Source of the DNA: Paracoccus endophyticus
GTDB lineage: Bacteria; Pseudomonadota; Alphaproteobacteria; Rhodobacterales; Rhodobacteraceae
Direction of reading: 5' to 3'
DNA length: 64,000 nucleotides
Assembly: GCF_003286075.1 (NCBI RefSeq)
Contig: NZ_QLUV01000008.1
Span: 78,506 to 142,505, forward strand
A program made the position numbers and the translations under genes. Under the pieces are notes generated by a model, which saw nothing but the letters and a program-made list of their open reading frames with translations, had not been told where the DNA came from and did no database searches. Shown here piece by piece: positions 59,242 to 64,000 of the stretch (positions are counted from its first letter, which is position 1; each line of letters begins with the position of its first letter).

Positions 59242-60098
59242 GGGGCGACCGGTGGCGGGTCGGAATCGTCGCTGAAGGCTCCGTCCATCAGTCCCGCCAG
59301 ATAGCTGACGCTGTGGGAATACGTGGCAGAGATCGAGACATCGGGCAACCCGTCGTACAGGCCCCGCGCCCTTTCCCAGGCTGCGGCGGGGCTGGCCTTG
59401 ATGCCGGCCCACAGATCGGCCCGCGTGGGCACCTCAAGCCCGCAGATCTCGTCGTCGGTCACCGGGTCGTCGGGGTTGAAGGCGGCATCGAGTGCCCGCA
59501 TCTCGCCCATCATCGCGCAGGCGTCGCCCAGTTCCCATGCGGTGGCGGCGACGATGACGCCTGTGCCGATCACGGGCAGCGCCTCGCCCGCCATGCTGGC
59601 GAGGTTGCGCGAGGTCGCAAAGGCCGTGCGGCGCGAGACGCGGGTAGCGGTGTCCTTGACGGCATCGCGCGCCGCCACCCGGCCTCCACGATAGCTGACC
59701 GGGTTGTCGGCAAGCTCGCGCGCCAGCCGCGCCCGGGCGGCGCGGCTGTCGGCAAGCTCTGCGGCAAGCCTGCGTTCGGTGGCTCGGGCACTGCCGAGGT
59801 CCCGGGCCAGATCATCGGCGCGGGCCGAGGCGGTGCGGCGCCCGGCCGATTCCGCCGCCGCCCGGCGTTCCAGTCGGGCCAGATCGTCCGTGTGCCGCGT
59901 GGACAGCGACCGCAGCCCGGTCGCCGATTCCACCACACCCGCGACGGCGACGAAGATTGCGGGCACCATCGTCATGGCGACGCTGAGCGCGAGCGACCCC
60001 GCCATCAGCAGGATCATCAGAAACGACCACAGCCCACCCAGCGTTCGCAGGATCAGCCCGGCGGTCCGACGCAGGCCGCCCAGTACGCTCAACGACAC
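59238..60098 (-). CDS. Uncharacterised membrane protein with coiled coil
   Basis: A 286-residue protein I do not recognise. Layout: two adjacent hydrophobic helices near 11-32 and 34-60, then an Ala/Arg/Asp-rich coiled coil (about 65-135), a third hydrophobic stretch with many small residues (about 170-192, [21 protein letters not shown]), and an acidic C-terminus ([18 protein letters not shown]... DDSDPPP). The start is a GTG at 60098 with only a weak GGGG upstream, so it could be off. It lies between pdxJ and acpS (4-bp overlap). No function is assigned. Confidence 0.7.
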   Translation of the reverse strand: MSLSVLGGLRRTAGLILRTLGGLWSFLMILLMAGSLALSVAMTMVPAIFVAVAGVVESATGLRSLSTRHTDDLARLERRAAAESAGRRTASARADDLARDLGSARATERRLAAELADSRAARARLARELADNPVSYRGGRVAARDAVKDTATRVSRRTAFATSRNLASMAGEALPVIGTGVIVAATAWELGDACAMMGEMRALDAAFNPDDPVTDDEICGLEVPTRADLWAGIKASPAAAWERARGLYDGLPDVSISATYSHSVSYLAGLMDGAFSDDSDPPPVAP

Positions 60099-60126
60099 CG
60101 CCCCAAGGTGCGGCTGCCGTCGGGGG

Positions 60127-60873
60127 TCAACCCGTTGCTCCGTTCCACGCGGCGTCCATGCAGGCGCGCATCCGGGCGATGGCGGGGCCGAGGCCGGTGA
60201 AGATCGCCTCGCCGATCAGGAAATGGCCGATGTTCAGCTCGACCACCTGCGGCAGGGCGGCGATGGGGGCGACGTTGTCATAGGTCAGGCCGTGGCCTGC
60301 GTGCACCTCGAGCCCCAGGTCGGCGGCAAGGCGCGCGCCGGCGGCCAGCCCGGCCAGCTCGGCGTCGCGCTCGGGGGCGCGGCCCTCGGTGTCCAGGTCG
60401 CAGAACGCGCCGGTGTGCAGCTCGACCACCGCCGCGCCGATGGCGGCCGCGGCCTCGATCTGGCGGGGGGCGTGGCTGATGAACAGCGACACGCGGCAGC
60501 CGGCCTCGCGCAGGGGGGCGATGAAGTCGGCCAGCCGCGCGCGGTCGCCCGCCACGTCAAGCCCGCCCTCGGTGGTGCGCTCCTCGCGTTTTTCGGGGAC
60601 GATGCAGACGGCGTGGGGACGATGGCGCAAGGCAATGGCCTGCATCTCGGGGGTGGCCGCCATCTCGAGGTTCAGGGGCAGGCGCAGACCGGCCATCAGC
60701 CGCTCGATGTCGGCGTCGCCGATGTGGCGGCGATCCTCGCGCAGATGGGCGGTGATGCCGTCGGCGCCGGCCTGCTCGGCCAGCAGCGCCGCCCGCATCG
60801 GGTCGGGCCAGGGGCTGCCGCGCGCGTTGCGGACGGTGGCCACATGGTCGATGTTGACGCCCAGTCGCAGCAT
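60127..60873 (-). CDS. pdxJ: Pyridoxine 5'-phosphate synthase
   Basis: A 248-residue TIM-barrel enzyme. [18 protein letters not shown] (about 2-19), [12 protein letters not shown] (about 40-51) and [10 protein letters not shown] (about 211-220) are family motifs. It condenses 1-deoxyxylulose 5-phosphate and 3-amino-1-hydroxyacetone 1-phosphate in vitamin B6 synthesis. The ATG at 60873 is preferred because GAGGGG lies 8 nt upstream; a GTG two codons earlier is too close to it. It shares no overlap with neighbours. Confidence 0.95.
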   Translation of the reverse strand: MLRLGVNIDHVATVRNARGSPWPDPMRAALLAEQAGADGITAHLREDRRHIGDADIERLMAGLRLPLNLEMAATPEMQAIALRHRPHAVCIVPEKREERTTEGGLDVAGDRARLADFIAPLREAGCRVSLFISHAPRQIEAAAAIGAAVVELHTGAFCDLDTEGRAPERDAELAGLAAGARLAADLGLEVHAGHGLTYDNVAPIAALPQVVELNIGHFLIGEAIFTGLGPAIARMRACMDAAWNGATG

Positions 60874-60909
60874 CTGCACCCCCTCGCTTGCGTGCGTTTT
60901 GCGCGCAGA

Positions 60910-61737
60910 CTAGCCGGCTGCTGCGGCAGAGGACAGCCCCGCGATCGTGACCGTCGCCCGCACCCACCAGCCCGGCCGCGCCAGCGCCCCCGCGGCGGAA
61001 TCGGCGGACGCAGCGTCGGGGAAGATGCCAAAGCAGGTCGCCCCCGACCCCGACAGGCGGGCCAGCTGCGCCCCCGCGCCGGTCAGCGCGGCCAGGCAGT
61101 CGGCCACGGCGGGCGCCAGCGCCAGGGCCGGGGCCTGCAGGTCGTTGCGTGTGCCCGCCAGCCAGCCGGTCAGGGCGGCCGCGTCGGCAAAGCCGGGCAG
61201 CGCGGCGGGCAGGGGCGGGTTCTGGCGCGCCGCCAGCGCGGCGAACACGGCGGGCGTCGGCAGGGCCACGCCGGGGTTGACCAGCACCAGATGCAGGCTG
61301 GGCAGCGCCACGGGGTCCAGGATCTCGCCCACGCCCCGCATCCGCAGCGGCTGGCTGAGAAGGCAGGCGGGCAGGTCGGCCCCCAGCGCCAGCGGATCGC
61401 CCGGCATTTGCCCCAGCGCGCGCAGGACGGCGGCCGCATCCGCCGTGCCGCCGCCGATCCCCGAGGCGGGCGGCAGCTGCTTGTCCAGGGTGATGCGGGC
61501 CTGCGCCCCGACCGCGCGGGCGGCGCGCAGGCACAGGTTGTCCTCGCCAGCCGGGATCGCGGCCGCAAAAGGGCCGGTCACGGCCAGCGACAGCGGCCCG
61601 GGCGCCACCGTCACCCGGTCGCCCAGCGCGGTGAACGCCACGAGCGAGTCGAGCAGGTGATAGCCGTCCGCCCGCCGACCCGTGACATGCAGGGCCAGGT
61701 TGATCTTGGCGGGCGCGGCTTCGCTGCGGGGGATCAC
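60910..61737 (-). CDS. ispE: 4-diphosphocytidyl-2-C-methyl-D-erythritol kinase
   Basis: A GHMP kinase of the non-mevalonate isoprenoid route. The N-terminal [24 protein letters not shown] is followed by the ATP-binding [15 protein letters not shown] (about 84-98) and the C-terminal [12 protein letters not shown]. No ATG is available; the GTG at 61737 gives about 275 residues, close to family length. Another GTG at 61770 would add 11 residues. No clear ribosome site supports either, so the start is uncertain. Confidence 0.88.
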   Translation of the reverse strand: MIPRSEAAPAKINLALHVTGRRADGYHLLDSLVAFTALGDRVTVAPGPLSLAVTGPFAAAIPAGEDNLCLRAARAVGAQARITLDKQLPPASGIGGGTADAAAVLRALGQMPGDPLALGADLPACLLSQPLRMRGVGEILDPVALPSLHLVLVNPGVALPTPAVFAALAARQNPPLPAALPGFADAAALTGWLAGTRNDLQAPALALAPAVADCLAALTGAGAQLARLSGSGATCFGIFPDAASADSAAGALARPGWWVRATVTIAGLSSAAAAG

Positions 61738-61795
61738 GGGCTGAACGGCAGAGGGGACGGCGGGCGACACTGGGAACAGGGCGACGGGCGCGCGG

Positions 61796-63808
61796 TCAGG
61801 GCTGCGGCCGGGGCGCACCGGCAGGACCCGCCGCGCCGTCGCTGCCGGGCGCCGCGTCGGGCGCAGGCAGGCCGTCGCCGCCCGCCGCCGCGTCGCCGGG
61901 GGCTGCGGCGCCGGCGGTCTCTTGCGGCTGGCCAAAGCCCTTGGGCAGCGTTCCGCCGTTCTCCCGCTCGGCGGCCAGCACGGCGTCAAGCCCGGCATTC
62001 AGCTTGGCGTGGATGCGGTCCAGGTCGGTGTCGGTGTCGGCGGGCTTGTACAGGCTCAGCGCGCGGCGCCACTGGATTTCGGCCTCGCGCTTGCGGCCGA
62101 CCATCCAGTAGATGTCGCCCATGTGGTCGTTGACCAGGCTGTCGTCGGACATGGCCGACACGGCCTTTTCCATCGGCGCCACGGCCTCGTCATAGCGGCC
62201 CAGCCGGTAATAGGCCCAGGCCAGGGAATCCAGGATATAGCCGTCGTCCGGGCGCAGCTCGACCGCCTTGCGGATCAGTTCCAGCCCCTCGTCCAGCCGC
62301 ACGTTGCGATCGACCCAGCTGTAGCCGAGATAGTTCAGGATCGGCGCCTGGTCCGGCTGCAGCTTCAGCGCGGCCTGGAAATCGGCGTCGGCGCGCTCGA
62401 ACTGGCCCGACCGTTCCAGCGCCATGCCGCGCGCATACAGCGCAAACCAGCTGGCCTGGGGATCGTCCTCGCGCTGCAGGATCTCCAGCGCGCGGTCATA
62501 GACGGGCACGGCCTCGGCGAACCGGTCGCTCTGGCGCAGCAGGTCGCCCAGCGCGACCCAGGCGCCCGCGATGTCGGGGCGGGCCTCGGTCAGGGCGCGG
62601 GCGGCGGCCTCGGCGTCGGCAAGACGATCGGCGCGGGCCAGCGCGTCGATGCGCGCCAGTTCGGCCACGGGACGCATCTGCCCGGCCTTGCGCAGGGCTG
62701 CGAATTCGATCTCGGCCAGGTCGAGCTGCCCGGTCGTCTGCAGGATCTGCGCGGTGATCAGCCGCGCCTCGGTCAGGTCGGGCGACAGGTACTGTGCCAG
62801 CCGCGCATAGACCAGCGCCAGCGGCTCGGGCTCGTCCCCGCCCATCAGCGCACCGGCGAACGTCAGCAGCACCTGCGCGATGCCGTCGGCGGGCGAGCGC
62901 ACGGCGGTGAAGGGCAGCCGCTCGCCGGCCTTCAGGCGGGCGCGCAGATCGACCAGCATCGGCTCGGTCGTGACCGCGTCAAGCCCGTCCAGCATCGCCA
63001 CGGCGTCGGCGTTGCGTTCCAGCTGCGACAGGATCTGCGCCCGCGCCTGCAGGCCCAGCAGATGCGACGACGCCTCGGGGTCGCGCAGCGCGGCCTCGGC
63101 CCCTTCGTAGTCGCCGACGCTGGCCTTGGCCAGGGCCAGCTGGAACCGTGCGACCGGCGCGGCGCCCGCGACGTCGGTCAGCTCCTCGAAGGCGGCGAAC
63201 CCCTCGGACGCCTTGCCCGCGCCCATCAGCGCCCAGCCGCGCATCATCCCGTCGACCAGCTCGCCCCCGCCCACGTTCGCGGACGGGCTGCTGTCCAGCA
63301 GTGCCAGCAGCCCGGGCCAGTCGCCCTGCCGGGCCAGGTCCACGCGGCGGACCAGCAGGGCCAGTTCTGTCGCGCGCCCGTCGGCCTGCATGGCCTGCGC
63401 CAGCGCCACGGCGGCGGGGAACTCTCCGGCCGCGACCAGCGACAGGACGGCGCTGTCCTGCAGGAACGGGTCCGAGGGATCGCGGTCCACCGCGGCCCGG
63501 AAATAGCGCGCGGCGGCCACGAAGTCGCTGTCGCCTGCCGCCTGCCGCGCGGCCAGATACGGGCCGGCCAGGCCGGGGATCGGCCGGACCTGGGTCCCGG
63601 TCCCGGTGAGGGCGACGGGCGCCGCGTCCGAGCGGACCCCATTGTCCTGGGGCTGGCCTTGCGCCACGCCCTGGGGCGCAGAGGCCGCGCCCTGTACGGG
63701 GAACGGGACCGGCCGGGGCAGCGGCGCCTGTTGCGCGGCAGCGGTGCCGGTCAGCAGGAACGCCGCCAGAAGGACGGTCAGCGGGGTCTGGAACGGCGTC
63801 GTGGGCAC
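61796..63808 (-). CDS. Exported tetratricopeptide-repeat protein
   Basis: A 670-residue protein. The signal peptide [26 protein letters not shown] (first residue Met from GTG) cleaves near residue 26. A Pro/Gln-rich linker (about 27-75) follows, then roughly ten TPR-like helical hairpins (about 85-615), the clearest being [10 protein letters not shown] and [18 protein letters not shown] near 520-570. An Ala/Pro/Gly tail ends the protein. The GTG at 63808 is chosen to place the signal peptide at the N-terminus. It is probably a periplasmic or outer-membrane scaffold, conserved beside etfQO/ispE in relatives. Confidence 0.8.
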   Translation of the reverse strand: MPTTPFQTPLTVLLAAFLLTGTAAAQQAPLPRPVPFPVQGAASAPQGVAQGQPQDNGVRSDAAPVALTGTGTQVRPIPGLAGPYLAARQAAGDSDFVAAARYFRAAVDRDPSDPFLQDSAVLSLVAAGEFPAAVALAQAMQADGRATELALLVRRVDLARQGDWPGLLALLDSSPSANVGGGELVDGMMRGWALMGAGKASEGFAAFEELTDVAGAAPVARFQLALAKASVGDYEGAEAALRDPEASSHLLGLQARAQILSQLERNADAVAMLDGLDAVTTEPMLVDLRARLKAGERLPFTAVRSPADGIAQVLLTFAGALMGGDEPEPLALVYARLAQYLSPDLTEARLITAQILQTTGQLDLAEIEFAALRKAGQMRPVAELARIDALARADRLADAEAAARALTEARPDIAGAWVALGDLLRQSDRFAEAVPVYDRALEILQREDDPQASWFALYARGMALERSGQFERADADFQAALKLQPDQAPILNYLGYSWVDRNVRLDEGLELIRKAVELRPDDGYILDSLAWAYYRLGRYDEAVAPMEKAVSAMSDDSLVNDHMGDIYWMVGRKREAEIQWRRALSLYKPADTDTDLDRIHAKLNAGLDAVLAAERENGGTLPKGFGQPQETAGAAAPGDAAAGGDGLPAPDAAPGSDGAAGPAGAPRPQP

Positions 63809-63905
63809 GGTGGCTCGCGGTCCTGTGATCGCTTCGGGTGGGCCGACACTAGACCGCCCGTCGTGACGGGGCAACGCCGGTGGTTTCGTTGCTATTCGGT
63901 GGCGA

Positions 63906-64000
63906 TCACATGTTCGGGTAGTTTGGTCCGTCTCCGCCCTGCGGGGTGGTCCAGACGATGTTCTGGCTGGGGTCCTTGATGTCGCAGGTCTTGCAGTGGA
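63906..64000 (-). CDS. Electron-transfer flavoprotein-ubiquinone oxidoreductase, C-terminal end
   Basis: The last 30 codons plus the stop are in the window. They read [16 protein letters not shown] then [10 protein letters not shown] and stop: the ferredoxin-like C-terminus of ETF-QO with two of its [4Fe-4S] cysteines. The enzyme moves electrons from ETF to ubiquinone at the membrane. The stop is TGA at 63908-63906. It is followed by 97 bp before the TPR gene, with no clear hairpin. Confidence 0.93.
   Translation of the reverse strand, partial: HCKTCDIKDPSQNIVWTTPQGGDGPNYPNM

Overview
The window is high-GC DNA (roughly two-thirds or more G+C by eye) with tightly packed operons. Its gene set points to a Rhodobacteraceae-type alphaproteobacterium, most like Paracoccus. 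The pointers are a SmoEFGK/SmoS/MtlK polyol operon, a ChvE-GguAB/GbpR sugar system, a GlpSTPQUV glycerol ABC importer, a DUF1491 gene, and the order etfQO(end)-TPR-ispE-pdxJ-acpS-lepB-rnc-era. No mobile element, rRNA, tRNA or CRISPR array was seen. The species call is inference from gene content and order, not from a search.

Region 1 (1-7.4 kb): the 5' end of a LamB/YcsF (PxpA-like) gene and an NRAMP-like transporter, divergent from a GntR/FCD regulator; then a fused-subunit CoA-transferase with a GntP-type permease, and a lone CPA1-type cation/H+ antiporter.

Region 2 (7.4-20.3 kb): an eight-gene minus-strand operon, substrate-binding protein - LivH - LivM - LivG - LivF - cytochrome P450 - [2Fe-2S] ferredoxin - ferredoxin reductase. 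It looks like a complete 'import and hydroxylate' unit. Directly upstream on the same strand is a three-subunit molybdenum hydroxylase (PaoABC-like), with its maturation genes xdhC and mocA transcribed divergently. Together they could take an imported hydrophobic substrate to an acid, but the substrate is unknown.

Region 3 (20.3-51 kb): a carbohydrate catabolism block in three units. (a) Polyol operon: smoE-smoF-smoG-smoK-smoS-mtlK-HAD phosphatase-xylB, facing the SorC-family regulator gene. (b) Galactose-type oxidative pathway: mutarotase, Gfo/Idh dehydrogenase, SMP-30 lactonase, IlvD-type dehydratase, KDGal kinase and KDPGal aldolase, with the ChvE-GguAB importer and GbpR. (c) Glycerol: glpR facing glpD-glpS-glpT-glpP-glpQ-glpU-glpV-glpK. 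Many junctions are ATGA or TGATG overlaps. GC-rich hairpins sit just downstream of the substrate-binding-protein gene in all three units.

Region 4 (51-64 kb): housekeeping genes, nearly all on the minus strand: etfQO (3' end), a TPR lipoprotein-like or exported protein, ispE, pdxJ, an unrecognised membrane/coiled-coil protein, acpS, lepB, rnc, era, DUF1491, and a YhaO/YhaN-like nuclease-ATPase pair.

The observations most worth a second look are three. The P450 carries Asn-Glu in place of the conserved acid-threonine pair and sits inside a transporter operon. The glycerol importer has two ATPases whose motifs predict one canonical and one degenerate ATP site. The window also holds several sharp inverted repeats at regulator-facing promoters.
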